64,000 nucleotides of DNA, from assembly GCA_012295275.1 (NCBI GenBank), contig CM022676.1, positions 9,876,086-9,940,085 on the forward strand. Reading direction: 5' to 3'. The number at the start of each line of letters is the position of its first letter. Positions within the stretch are counted from its first letter, which is position 1. This document shows, one piece after another, positions 1-10,042 of the stretch. The notes below the pieces were generated by a model that was given only the letters and a program-made list of their open reading frames with translations, was not told the origin of the DNA and ran no database searches. The DNA is from Chrysomallon squamiferum. Taxonomy: Eukaryota > Mollusca > Gastropoda > Neomphalida > Peltospiridae. The position numbers were made by a program, and so were the translations under genes.

Positions 1-17
1 ATCTGACTAAAATCTCG

Positions 18-62
<45 letters not shown>

Positions 63-92
63 TGTATTTAAATTGATCTGACTACAATCTCG

Positions 93-131
<39 letters not shown>

Positions 132-161
132 TGTATTTAAATTGATCTGACTAAAATCTCG

Positions 162-200
<39 letters not shown>

Positions 201-232
201 TGTATTTAAATTGATCTGACTAAAATCTCGAC
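1..232. repeat. Tandem repeat of about 70-75 bp with embedded (ATT)n
   Basis: Three near-identical copies of a unit starting atctgactaaaatctcg, each followed by an ATT run and ttgtatttaaattg. A partial fourth copy ends about 35 bp before exon m1. It lies in the intron upstream of m1. Confidence 0.85.
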
Positions 233-267
233 ATTCAACTTAATTACGATTATTTTTAATTGTGCAG

Positions 268-405
268 GGTGTTACAAGTCTAACGTGTGTTTTCCGGGAG
301 GTCTACAAAAAACCAGAACTAAACATTATGCGTGTTTTTGTGACAAGAAACTTCAATGCACAAAGTTATCTCCCTTAGATAAATTAACAGCAAGTTCTTG
401 TTCAG
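268..405 (+). CDS. Exon m1, cysteine-rich module
   Basis: 46 codons, acceptor tgtgcag, donor gtaaaa. All six cysteines are present: GCYKSNVC, then CFC, then KLQC, then SCSG. The usual Pro-x-Gly is FPGG, and the Trp before C5 is replaced (KKLQC). The linker after C5 is short (LSPLDKLTASS). This is the first module in the window; the incoming phase 1 requires an upstream exon. Confidence 0.85.
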
Positions 406-849
406 GTAAAAAAAAATATATATATATATATATATCTGTGTGAATGAAATATGATCAGAATTCTCATGATTATTATTATTTATTTATTTATTTGCTTATT
501 TACTTATTTTATTTTATCGTTTTAATATCCCAAGCCAGATCATTGTGTCAATTCACTTCGATATTTAGTTGTGAAAGATAAAAAAAAAAAAAATAATAAT
601 AATTAATTAATTAAATAAAATAAGTTAAAATAAATAGATAAATAAATAAATAGATAAATACAAAAATAAAAATAAATTTAAAAAAAAAAATAAATAAATA
701 AATAAAATAAAATAAAATACATATAAGTAATAAAAATAAAAATAAAGTGTTTGGATACACATAATTATTATTATTACAAATACATATATTCGTTTATTTA
801 TTTAAACTACATATTTCCTACTCTGTAATAACACAGTAAATTGGAAATA
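406..849. repeat. Intron: TA run and A/T-rich low-complexity tract
   Basis: A (TA)n run directly after the m1 donor (about 415-433), then TTTA and AAATA simple-sequence tracts around 470-740. No coding signal seen. The tract ends at the Tigger insertion. Confidence 0.8.
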
Positions 850-1598
850 CAGTGGTACCTTGACTTACGAATTTAATTCGTTACGTGACCGAGCTCGTAT
901 CTGAATTTGCTCGTATATCAAATCAATTTTCCCAACTGAAATTAATGAAATATCATTTATCCGTTCCAGCCCCCGAAAAACAACTACATTTTTTTTTTTT
1001 TTAAATGTATTTATAAATGACAAATATTGTATAAAAACAAAATAAAAGAGAATGTAAAGAAATAAAAAAACTAGTTTTGTAAAGTGTATTTATCTAGGAG
1101 ATCGGAAAAATTATTTTAACGCCTTTGGCTGGAATTACAGCCTTTATCGATTCCTTCAGCTTCAGTATGGTACATATTGTATAATTACTACGCTCGTACT
1201 GCCTAACCAAGTCGACTACATGCACACCTCCCTCATGTTTTTCTAAGAATTCAAGCTTTAATTCAATGGTCATCATCCGCTTCTTCTTCTCAGCACTGTC
1301 CTTTGCACTCACTTTCTTAGGATCCACGGTCAGAAAAAAAAGAGAAGAAATTTGGCAAAATACTGCACAAAACGCGAGCACCACACAACAGAGATGCTTC
1401 CGCGGTGAGGTAACCATGCGAAGTAAACGAGTTTGACGCGGGATGCTGGCCGGATGCTGTGTTGCTCGTTGCGCCAACTAGCGTCGGCGTATCTGAAGCT
1501 CGCTCGTAACTCGGATCCAGGCTCGCAACTCAAAGCACGAACACGCTCGTCCGACGACTGCTCGTAACTCGAAAAACTCGTAAGTCGAGGTGCCACTG
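850..1598 (-). mobile_element. Tigger/pogo-like DNA transposon, internally deleted (749 bp)
   Basis: Inverted termini: the left end reads CAGTGGTACCTTGACTTACG and the reverse complement of the right end reads CAGTGGCACCTCGACTTACG. Both ends are flanked by TA (848-849 and 1599-1600), the target-site duplication of pogo/Tc1-mariner elements. A minus-strand coding fragment inside resembles the CENP-B-type N-terminal helix-turn-helix of Tigger transposases. No DDE catalytic domain is present, so the copy is non-autonomous. It sits 39 bp upstream of exon m2. Confidence 0.85.
1094..1477 (-). pseudogene. Tigger transposase N-terminal fragment (CENP-B-type HTH)
   Basis: The C-terminal half of this 127-codon open frame contains KRMMTIELKLEFLEKHEGG followed by VVDLVRQYERSNYTICTIL. 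That matches the psq/CENPB_N fold at the start of Tigger transposases (basic lead-in, helix ending LEKHE-GG, then a recognition helix with S-TICTIL). The frame stops soon after, at IIFPIS, so the second HTH and DDE regions are missing. The first 50 or so residues look non-homologous and may be chance coding near the terminus. Confidence 0.7.
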
Positions 1599-1637
1599 TA
1601 CAAAATTTGGAAATATTATTTTTTTTTTTTTCTCAAG

Positions 1638-1781
1638 GATGCTTCTTAAAAGGAGCCTGTCTTCCATCTGGGTTTTGGACACACGATAAACATTCCTGGT
1701 GCGGTTGTGTGCAGAAGAAATGGCTGTGTCATTATACCATACCCAGTGTTTTCTACAAGGCAAAAAGCTATCCATGCGAAG
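1638..1781 (+). CDS. Exon m2, cysteine-rich module
   Basis: 48 codons. The acceptor has a long T tract ending tctcaag; the donor is gtaaat. It has GCFLKGACLPSG, CGC and KKWLC with Trp, then a 17-residue linker rich in Tyr, Ser and Lys before C6. All six cysteines are present. The Tigger element ends 39 bp upstream, so the polypyrimidine tract lies in the narrow gap between transposon and exon. Confidence 0.88.
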
Positions 1782-1789
1782 GTAAATAT

Positions 1790-1892
1790 TATTTTTGTCG
1801 TTGTTGTTGTTGTTGCTGCTGCTGCTGCTGCTGCTGTTGTTGTTGTTATTATTATTATTATTATTATTGTTATTCTTCTTCTTCTTCTTCTT

Positions 1893-1923
<31 letters not shown>

Positions 1924-2190
1924 TTATTATTATTATTATTATTATTATGACTATTATTATTGTTGTTATTGCTATTATTATTGTTGTCATTATTATTGTC
2001 CTTACATCCGTTGTTGTTGTTGTTGTTGTTGTTACGGTCTTAATGTTTCTCACTTTCATTATGTATATTCTATTTTTGTGTTTCTTTTCACTCTGTGTTT
2101 TTAGGATCAAGATTTAAATAATAACAATAACAACAACAACAATAGCAATATAATAATAATAATAATATATTATTATTATTATTATGAACT
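1790..2190. repeat. Intron: compound trinucleotide microsatellite
   Basis: Runs of TTG, TGC, TTA, TTC and TTA, then GTT, then AAC/AAT. It directly follows the m2 donor and yields meaningless Cys/Ser/Tyr/Leu homopolymer reading frames. Nothing gene-like lies between 2191 and the acceptor of m3. Confidence 0.9.
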
Positions 2191-2615
2191 GCAATTATAC
2201 AAATTTGACATCTAAAATGTATTCTATTCCATCTTAATTTCACTGATAACTGCCACTGCTTAACTGGTTAATTATAATTCTACTTCATTTCTTAATGTGT
2301 ATGAATTTGATATTGTTCACGGAGAATTTATATTGTGCTTTTTCATTCAAAGTCTGCAGCGTGAAAGGGGCGTACGTGCGTGCATGCGTGTGTGTATGTG
2401 CATCTTTATTATCAGTTGCATATTCGTCAAGTATGGCACATGCCCCAAGCTGTGGTTATTAACTAGTACTTTTGAGCTAATTTTTGTTGTTGTAAAATTA
2501 TCTGAAAAATTCGTGTCACATATTTGAACATGGTCTCCCGCAGGCATTAAAATGTCTTCTGTACGTAAGGCCTTAGAAATATGTCTGTTGCAGCATGCAT
2601 GCATGTGCTATTTTA

Positions 2616-2649
<34 letters not shown>

Positions 2650-2670
2650 TTTTTATTTACGTAAATGCAG

Positions 2671-2811
2671 GGTGTGTTTTCCAGGACGGTTGTGTGATAC
2701 CTGACCACACCTTTCTACTCGGATCAACTCTCTGTGTTTGTTATAAGCAAATCATTCGGTGCCGTTCACTGGTGCCCCCCAAAACCAAACAGATAATTCA
2801 CAGCTGCGCAG
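2671..2811 (+). CDS. Exon m3, cysteine-rich module
   Basis: 47 codons, acceptor gtaaatgcag, donor gtaatt. GCVFQDGCVIP gives C1 and C2, but the Pro-x-Gly is changed to PDHTF. CVC is present, and C5 is in IIRC without Trp. The linker is basic and Pro-rich (LVPPKTKQIIHS), and C6 is in SCAG. Confidence 0.87.
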
Positions 2812-2935
2812 GTAATTTCCTAGAATAAGTAACATTATAAAAGAAACATTATAAGTAACATTATAAATAGAAATAAGGCAAAAATAACCGAGTTCGGTAA
2901 TTTTCGGTAAAAGCAATAAGATCGTCAGTGATAAA

Positions 2936-2967
<32 letters not shown>

Positions 2968-3960
2968 AAAATTATTAAATTTCAGTGAATGGTTCAAAAT
3001 AAAATTTTTGATAAAAAAAAAAAAAAAAAAAAAATTGACGAAAGATTAATACATTTTTATTTCTGTGAAAAAGGCTGATTAAAACTAGATGTGCCAACAC
3101 ACTGGTTTCGTTCACATTTATTTTCTATTGCTGGTCCAAAAATATGTTTCTGTTCTTTTAAAACTCTTGTAAAAACAAATGATTATTTCACATATTTTCT
3201 TATCAAAATGTTTTGGTAAGGACTGCAGCCTTTTTTTTTTTTTTTTTTTTTGGTCGGGGGGAATGGGCATATATTTGTTAGACGCATTATGATTGGTTAA
3301 TATAGTTGTTAGACGCATTATGATTGGTTAATATTCCTATTGGTGCAGTATTCTGAAGTTAGTATCATATATACAGTTTTATGTCTTTTCTTGCATAATA
3401 TTAAAATTATAATTATTTTTACTAGTGATTATATCTAATGCATTAGGAATGTCTACTTCCAATACTGCTGTACTTCACTACTTCTTAACCTTCTTAAACC
3501 ATTGATGGTTCTGATAACTATCGTTTGTAATAAGATGAAAGTTTAATGTATGTTTTATGATTATTATAATAATTTGGTTTTTTAACTGTTTTTATTATTG
3601 TTGTTGTTGTTGTTATTATTATTATTATTATTGTTGTTATTTATTATTATTTTCATCTATTATTGTATTATTATAATTATTATTATCTATTATGATTATT
3701 GTTGTTATTGCTGGTGGTATTGTCATTTATTTTTGTTATTATTATTATGATTGCTATTTTTATATTACTATTTCTATATTTAATATTATTACTATTATTT
3801 TCTTATTATTGTTGTTATTATTATTATTATTACTTGTGGTATTCTGATTTGTACCTGTTATTTTATTATCATCATCATCAACATTATTATTATTGTTGTT
3901 GTTGTGGTTGTTATTTTTACCATTTTAATGTATAGCACAATTGTTTTCTTTTTCCTCTCT
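2812..3960. other. Intron m3-m4: poly-A tracts, 31-bp duplication and trinucleotide tract
   Basis: Poly-A runs lie at about 2933-3034 and a poly-T run at 3232-3251. A perfect 31-bp direct duplication (ttagacgcattatgattgg core) covers 3275-3335. A 200-bp segment at about 3380-3570 recurs downstream at 5360-5570 and 7330-7530. TTA/TTG/TCA triplet runs fill 3590-3930. No exon seen. Confidence 0.75.
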
Positions 3961-4115
3961 TGTTGTTAATACACTGTGTTATTTTCTTGTTAATACACTG
4001 TGTTATTTTCTTGTTAATACAGGTGTTATTTTCATGTTAATACAGGGTGGGTTTTTCTTGTTAATACAGGTGTTATTTTCTTGTTAATGCAGGTGTTATT
4101 TTCTTGTTAATACAG
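3961..4115. repeat. 23/24-bp splice-junction minisatellite before m4
   Basis: About seven copies of a unit close to TGTTATTTTCTTGTTAATACAG. Each contains the 3' end of the intron and the first bases of the following exon (GGTGTTATTTT). The array ends at the real acceptor of m4. A pyrimidine-rich stretch, ttttctttttcctctc, stands just before the array. Confidence 0.9.
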
Positions 4116-4310
4116 GGTGCTATTTTGAAGGGGTATGTGTTCCTTCTGGACACAGTATTGAAGTAAGTCATAAACGATGTTTTTGTGTCAGACATAAATT
4201 GAGATGTTATCCTTACCCAGTGTCACACACAGGACCACACCCAGGACCACACCCAGGACCACACCCAGTGCCACATCCAAGACCTGTATCCACAAAAGAT
4301 AACTGCAAAG
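4116..4310 (+). CDS. Exon m4, cysteine-rich module with His-Pro repeat
   Basis: 65 codons, acceptor ttgttaatacag, donor gtaaac. GCYFEGVCVPSG, CFC and KLRC (no Trp). The linker is expanded by 12-bp units coding PHPG and PHPV between C5 and C6, followed by VSTKDNCKG. The first of five such exons (m4-m8), closely similar to each other. Confidence 0.88.
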
Positions 4311-4370
4311 GTAAACATTATTTTTACCATTTTAATCTATTGTTTTCTTTTTCCTCTCTTCTTGTTAATA

Positions 4371-4973
4371 CAGTGTGTTATTTTCTTGTAAATACAGGTG
4401 TTATTTTCTTGTTAATACACTGTGTTATTTTCTTGTTAATACACTGTGTTATTTTCTTGTTAATACAGGGTTTTATTTTCTTGTTAATACAGATGTTATT
4501 TTCCTGTTAATACAGATGTTATTTTCCTTGTTAATACAGTGTTATTTTCTTGTTAATACACTGTTATTTTCTTGTTAATACAGGTGTTATTTTCTTGTTA
4601 ATACAGGTGTTATTTTCTTGTTATTATTTTCTTGTTAATACAGGGTGTTATTTTCTTGTTAATACAGGTGTTATTTTCTTGTTAATACAGGGTGTTATTT
4701 TCTTGTTAATACACTGTGTTATTTTCTTGTTAATACAGGGTTTTATTTTCTTGTTAATACAGATGTTATTTTCCTGTTATTTTTTTCTTGTTAATACAGA
4801 TGTTATTTTCCTGTTAATACAGTGTTATTTTCTTGTTAATACACTGTTATTTTCTTGTTAATGCAGGTGTTATTTTCTTGTTAATACAGGTGTTATTTTC
4901 TTGTTAAAATAGGATGTTATTTTCTTGTTAATACAGGGTGTTATTTTGACGGCAGGTGTTATTTCCTTGACAG
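4371..4973. repeat. 23/24-bp splice-junction minisatellite between m4 and m5
   Basis: About 25 copies of the same unit, all carrying a TTAATACAG-type acceptor or a variant. The intron starts with gtaaacattatttttaccatt and then the pyrimidine stretch ttttctttttcctctc, the same order as before m4. Confidence 0.9.
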
Positions 4974-5150
4974 GGGTTATTTTCTTGTTATGTTATTTTG
5001 ACGTCTTTTCTGGAATCAGTTTTGAAGTAAGTCATAAACTATGTTTATGTGTCAGAAATAAACTGAGATGTTATCCTTACCCAGTGCCACACCCAGGACC
5101 ACACCCAGTGCCACATCCAACACCTGTATCCACAAAAGATAACTGCAAAG
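4974..5150 (+). pseudogene. Degenerate exon m5 (His-Pro module copy)
   Basis: From about 4988 it is homologous to m6, but three codons are missing in the C2 region (CYFDVFSG against CYFDGVCVLSG), removing C2. No AG lies at the normal acceptor position. The nearest usable AG is at 4972-4973 (gacag), which would add GVIFLL before the module while keeping phase 1-1 (177 bp). The His-Pro linker (VPHPGPHPVPHPTP), C3-C6 and the donor gtaaac are intact. It could be a spliced five-cysteine exon or a dead copy; I favour dead or rarely used. Confidence 0.55.
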
Positions 5151-5246
5151 GTAAACATTAAAATGATGATACAGAATACAGATGTATTATAGAAAATATA
5201 TTATTAAGGTATGGCATTCTATATGAATATATCTATATGTAGTATT

Positions 5247-5304
<58 letters not shown>

Positions 5305-5930
5305 CATGTCATAATAGTGTGTAATGTTATTGATTATGCTTGGACAAACATTGGATTCAGTTCTTTTACTTGTGTCTTTTCTTGCCTGTTTATGTTAAAA
5401 TTATAATTATGTTTACTAGTGGTTATATCTAATGCATTAGGAATGTCTACTTCCAATACTGCTGTACTTCACTACTTCTTAAATTTCTTAAGCTACTGAT
5501 GGTTCTGATAACTATCTTTTGTAATAAGATCAAAGTTTAATACATGTTTTATCTTCATTCTAATATTTTGTTTGTTTTAGTATTATTATTATTGTTGTTA
5601 TATTATTATTATTGTTGTTGTTGTTATTATTATCATTATTATTATATATTATAATAATTGTTATTATTATTGTTGTTGTTATTATTATCATTATTATTAT
5701 ATATTATAATAATTGTTATTATTATTATTATTAAGATTCTACATCTGTTTCTTCTTATTGTTATTATAATTATTGTTTTCTTATTAATATTATTAATATT
5801 AATATCCTTCTACTTCTTCTTCTTTTTATATTATCATCATCCTCAACATCATCATTATTGTTGTTCTTGTGGTTGTTATTTTTACCATATTAATCTATTG
5901 TTTTCTTTTTCTCTTTTCTTTATTAATACA
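5151..5930. other. Intron m5-m6: GT microsatellite and duplicated spacer
   Basis: A (GT)n run covers about 5250-5303. Then comes the 200-bp segment shared with 3380-3570 and 7330-7530 (contains ctaatgcattaggaatgtct), then TTA/TTG triplets. The segment after the donor (aaaatgatgatacagaatac) recurs after m6 and m7, marking the repeat unit of the blocks. Confidence 0.8.
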
Positions 5931-6880
5931 GATGTTATTTTCTTGTTAATACAGGTCTTATTTTCTTGTTAATACAGGTGTTATTTTCTTATTAATACAG
6001 GTGTTATTTTCTTGTTAATACAGGGTGTTATTTTCTTGTCAATACAGTGTGTTATTTTCTTGTTAATACAGGTGTTAATACAGTGTGTTATTTTCTTGTT
6101 AATACAGGTGTTATTTTCTTGTTAATACAGGGTGTTATTTTCTTGTTAATACACTGTGTTATTTTCTTGTTAATACAGGGTTTTATTTTCTTGTTAATAC
6201 AGATGTTATTTTCCTGTTAATACAGAGTGTTATTTTCTTGTTAATACAGTGTGTTATTTTCTTGTTAATACAGGTGTTATTTCCTTGTTAATACACTGTG
6301 TTATTTTCTTGTTAATACAGGGTTTTATTTTCTTGTTAATACAGATGTTATTTTCCTGTTAATACAGAGTGTTATTTTCTTGTTAATACAGTGTGTTATT
6401 TTCTTGTTAATACAGGTGTTATTTCATTGTTAATACAGGGTGTTATTTTCTTGTTAATACAGGTGTTATTTCCTTGTTAATACAGGTGTTATTTCCTTGT
6501 TAATACAGTGTTTTATTTTCTTGTTAATGCAGGCGTTATTTCCTTGTTAATACAGGTGTTATTTCCTTGTTAATACAGATGTTATTTTCTTGTTAATACA
6601 GGTGTTATTTCCTTGTTAATACAGGTGTTATTTCCTTGTTAATACAGGGTGTTATTTTCTTGTTAATACAGGTGTTATTTCCTTGTTAATACAGGTGTTA
6701 TTTCCTTGTTAATACAGTGTTATTTTCTTGTTAATATACAGTGTTATTTTCTTGTTAATACAGGGTGTTATTTTCTTGTTAATACACTGTTTTATTTTCT
6801 TGTTAATAGAGGGTTTTATTTTCTTGTTAATACAGATGTTATTTTCCTGTTAATACAGTGTTATTTTCTTGTTAATACAG
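5931..6880. repeat. 23/24-bp splice-junction minisatellite before m6
   Basis: About 40 copies of the acceptor-straddling unit, with variants TTCCTTGTTAATACAG and TTTCCTGTTAATACAG. The pyrimidine stretch that would normally abut the exon lies at the far 5' end of the array, nearly 1 kb away. Confidence 0.9.
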
Positions 6881-7087
6881 GGTGTTATTTTGACGGGGTA
6901 TGTGTTCTTTCTGGAATCAGTTTTGAAGTAAGTCATAAACGATGTTTATGTGTCAGAAATAAACTGAGATGTTATCCTTACCCAGTGCCACACCCTGTGC
7001 CACACCCAGGACCACACCCAGGACCACACCCAGGACCACACCCAGGACCACATCCAACACCTGTATCCCCAAAAGATAACTGCAAAG
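6881..7087 (+). CDS. Exon m6, cysteine-rich module with longest His-Pro repeat
   Basis: 69 codons, acceptor ttgttaatacag, donor gtaaac. GCYFDGVCVLSG (Leu replaces the usual Pro), CLC, KLRC. The linker runs YPYPVPHPVPHPGP and then further PHPGP units, ending TPVSPKDNCKG. It has the most His-Pro units of the five related exons. All six cysteines are intact. Confidence 0.88.
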
Positions 7088-7197
7088 GTAAACATTAAAA
7101 TGATGATACAGAGTACAGATTTATTATAGAAAATATATTATTAAGGTATGGCATTCTATATGAATATATCTATATGTAGTATTACGAGTGTGTGTGT

Positions 7198-7252
<55 letters not shown>

Positions 7253-7825
7253 TGTGTGTGTGTGTAAAGCATGTCATAATAGTGTGTAATGTTATTGATT
7301 ATGCTTTGACGAACTTCGGATTCAGTTCTTTTACTTGTGTCTTTTCTTGCCTGTTTATGTTAAAATTATAATTATTTTTACTAATGATTATATCTAATGC
7401 ATTAGGAATGTCTACTTCCAGTGCTGCTGTACTTCACTACTTCTTAAATTTCTTAAGCTACTGATGGTTCTGATAACTATCTTTTGTAATAAGATCAAAG
7501 TTTAATACATGTTTTATCTTCATTCTAATATTTTGTTTGTTTTAGTATTATTATTATTATTGTTGTTGTTGTTATTATTATTATTATCTATCATTATAAT
7601 TGTTGTTATTATTCTTATTATTAAAATTCTACTTCTGTTTCTTCTTATTGTTATTATAATTATTGTTTTATTATTAATATTATTAATATTAATATTCTTC
7701 TACTTCTTCTTCTTCTTCTTCTTCTTCTTATTATTATTATTATATTATCATCATCAACATCATTATTACTGTTGTTGTTGTGGTTATTTTTACCATTTTA
7801 ATCTATTGTTTTCTTTTTCCTCTCT
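7088..7825. other. Intron m6-m7, 5' part: GT microsatellite and duplicated spacer
   Basis: Same order as after m5: aaaatgatgatacagagtac, a (GT)n run at about 7190-7265, the shared 200-bp segment (7330-7530), TTA/TTG/TTC triplets, then taccattttaatctattg. The match to 5151-5930 indicates a tandem block duplication of about 1.97 kb. Confidence 0.85.
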
Positions 7826-9109
7826 TCTTGTTAATATAGGTGTTATTTTCTTGCTAATTCAGGGTGTTATTTTCTTGTTAATACAGGTGTTTTTTTTCAT
7901 GTTAATACAGTGTGTTATTTTCTTGTTAATACAAAGTGTTATTTTCTTGTTAATACGGGTGTTATTTTCTTGTTAATACAGTGTGTTATTTTCTTGTTAA
8001 TACAGGTGTTATTTTCTTGTTAATACAGGTGTTATTTCCTTGTTAATACAGGGTGTTATTTTCTTGTTAATACAGGTGTTATTTTCTGGTTAATACAGGT
8101 GTTTTTTTTCATGTTAATACAGTGTGTTATTTTCTTGTTAATACAAAGTGTTATTTTCTTGTTAATACGGGTGTTATTTTCTTGTTAATACAGTGTGTTA
8201 TTTTCTTGTTAATACAGGTGTTATTTTCTTGTTAATACAGGTGTTATTTTCTTGTTAATACAGGGTGTTATTTTCTTGTTAATACAGGTGTTATTTTCTG
8301 GTTAATACAGGTGTTTTTTTTCATGTTAATACAGTGTGTTATTTTCTTGTTAATACAAAGTGTTATTTTCTTGTTAATACGGGTGTTATTTTCTTGTTAA
8401 TACAGTGTGTTCATTTCTTGTTAATACAGGTGTTATTTTCTTGTTAATACAGGTGTTATTTTCTTGTTAATACAGGGTGTTATTTTCTTGTTCATACAGG
8501 TGTTATTTTCTTGTCAATACAGTGTGTTATTTTCTTGTTAATACAGGTGTTATTTTCTTGTTAATACAGTGTTATTTTCTTGTTAATACAGGTGTTATTT
8601 TCTTGTTAATACAGGGTGTTATTTTCTTGTTAATACAGGTGTTATTTTCTGGTTAATACAGGTGTTTTTTCATTGTTAATACAGTGTGTTATTTTCTTGT
8701 TAATACAAAGTGTTATTTTCTTGTTAATACAGGTCTTATTTTCTTGTTAATACAGTGTGTTATTTTCTTGTTAATACAGGTGTTATTTTCTGGTTAATAC
8801 AGGTGTTTTTTTTCATGTTAATACAGTGTGTTATTTTCTTGTTAATACAGGTGTTATTTTCTTGTTAATACAGGTGTTATTTTCTTGTTAATACAGGGTG
8901 TTATTTTCTTGTTAATACAGTGTGTTATTTTCTTGTCAATACAGTGTGTTATTTTCTTGTTAATACAGGTGTTATTTTCTTGTTAATACAGGTGTTATTT
9001 TCTTGTTAATACAGAGTGTTATTTTCTTGTTAATACAGGGTGTTAGTTTCTTGTTAATATAGGTGTTATTTTCTTGTTAATACAGAGTGTTATTTTCTTG
9101 TTAATACAG
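7826..9109. repeat. 23/24-bp splice-junction minisatellite before m7 (longest array)
   Basis: More than 50 copies of the unit. A higher-order repeat of about 240 bp is visible: the variants gtgttttttttcatgttaatacag, aatacaaagtg and aatacgggtg recur in the same order three times between 7885 and 8400. This implies expansion by unequal exchange of multi-unit blocks. Confidence 0.9.
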
Positions 9110-9292
9110 GGTGTTATTTTAAAGGAGTATGTGTTCCTTCTGGACGCAGTGTTATAGTAAATCATGAAAGATGTTTATGTGCCAGACATAAATTGAGATG
9201 TTATCATTACCCAGTGCCACACCCAGTGCCACACCCGGGACCACACCCAGGACCACATCCAACACCTGTATCCACAAAAGATAACTGCAAAG
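9110..9292 (+). CDS. Exon m7, cysteine-rich module with His-Pro repeat
   Basis: 61 codons, acceptor ttgttaatacag, donor gtaaac. GCYFKGVCVPSG, CLC (followed by ARH), KLRC, YHYPVPHPVPHPGP, then TPVSTKDNCKG. The exon has no ATG, so a simple start-codon ORF search would miss it. An in-phase alternative acceptor 24 bp upstream (exon from 9086) would add ECYFLVNT. Confidence 0.87.
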
Positions 9293-9388
9293 GTAAACAT
9301 TAAAATGATGATACCGAATACAGATGTATTATAGAAAATATATTATTAAGGTATGACATTCTATATGAAGATATCTACATGTAGTATT

Positions 9389-9467
<79 letters not shown>

Positions 9468-9634
9468 GCTTGTCATAATAGTGTGTAATGTTATTGATTA
9501 TGACAGGTTAATACAGGTTTTATTTTCTTATTAATACAGTGTGTTATTTTCTTGTTAATACAAGTGTTATTTTCTTGTTAATACAGGGTCTTATTTTCTT
9601 GTTAATGCAGTGTGTTATTTTCTTGTTAATACAG
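9293..9634. repeat. Intron m7-m8: GT microsatellite and short splice-junction minisatellite
   Basis: (GT)n covers about 9390-9464. At about 9505 the sequence passes directly into roughly six 23/24-bp acceptor units ending at m8. The shared 200-bp spacer and pyrimidine stretch are absent here, so this copy is rearranged. Confidence 0.85.
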
Positions 9635-9817
9635 GGTGTTATTTTGATGGGGTATGTGTTCCTTCTGGACGCAGTATTGACGTAAGTCATAAACGATGTT
9701 TATGTGTCAGAAATAAACTGAGATGTTATCCTTACCCAGTGTCACACCCAGTGCCACACCCGGGACCACACCCAAGACCACACCCAAGACCAGTGTCTAT
9801 TGTAGATAACTGCAAAG
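9635..9817 (+). CDS. Exon m8, cysteine-rich module with His-Pro repeat
   Basis: 61 codons, acceptor ttgttaatacag, donor gtaata. GCYFDGVCVPSG, CLC, KLRC, a linker with VSHPVPHPGPHPRPHPRP, then VSIVDNCKG. An alternative acceptor at ttaatgcag (exon from 9611) keeps the frame and would add VCYFLVNT, an extra Cys. Confidence 0.87.
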
Positions 9818-10010
9818 GTAATATTAAAATGATAATACCAAGATATATATATATGTGTGTGTGTGTGTGTCTGTGTGTGTGACGGTGTGTGTGTGTGTGT
9901 GTGTAAAGAAGGAGGTCATTTGAAGAACTTTTGATACGATTCAGCCATTGTTTCGTGTTATTTTCTCTCATCCTCTCTTTGTTAATTGCTTTTATCACTA
10001 CTCTGTTAAT

Positions 10011-10042
<32 letters not shown>

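Noticed and set aside
1607-2117. Open frames on both strands with long Cys, Ser, Tyr, Thr or Leu runs
   Set aside because: They are translations of trinucleotide microsatellite. Only the first 48 codons (exon m2) are real.
3961-9109. Possible CRISPR-like array (regular short direct repeats)
   Set aside because: Units are contiguous with no unique spacers, and the context is a eukaryotic intron.
4199-9882. Periodic YFLVNT/IFLLIQ proteins
   Set aside because: They are readings of the 23/24-bp minisatellite in its three frames. Real coding is confined to m4-m8.
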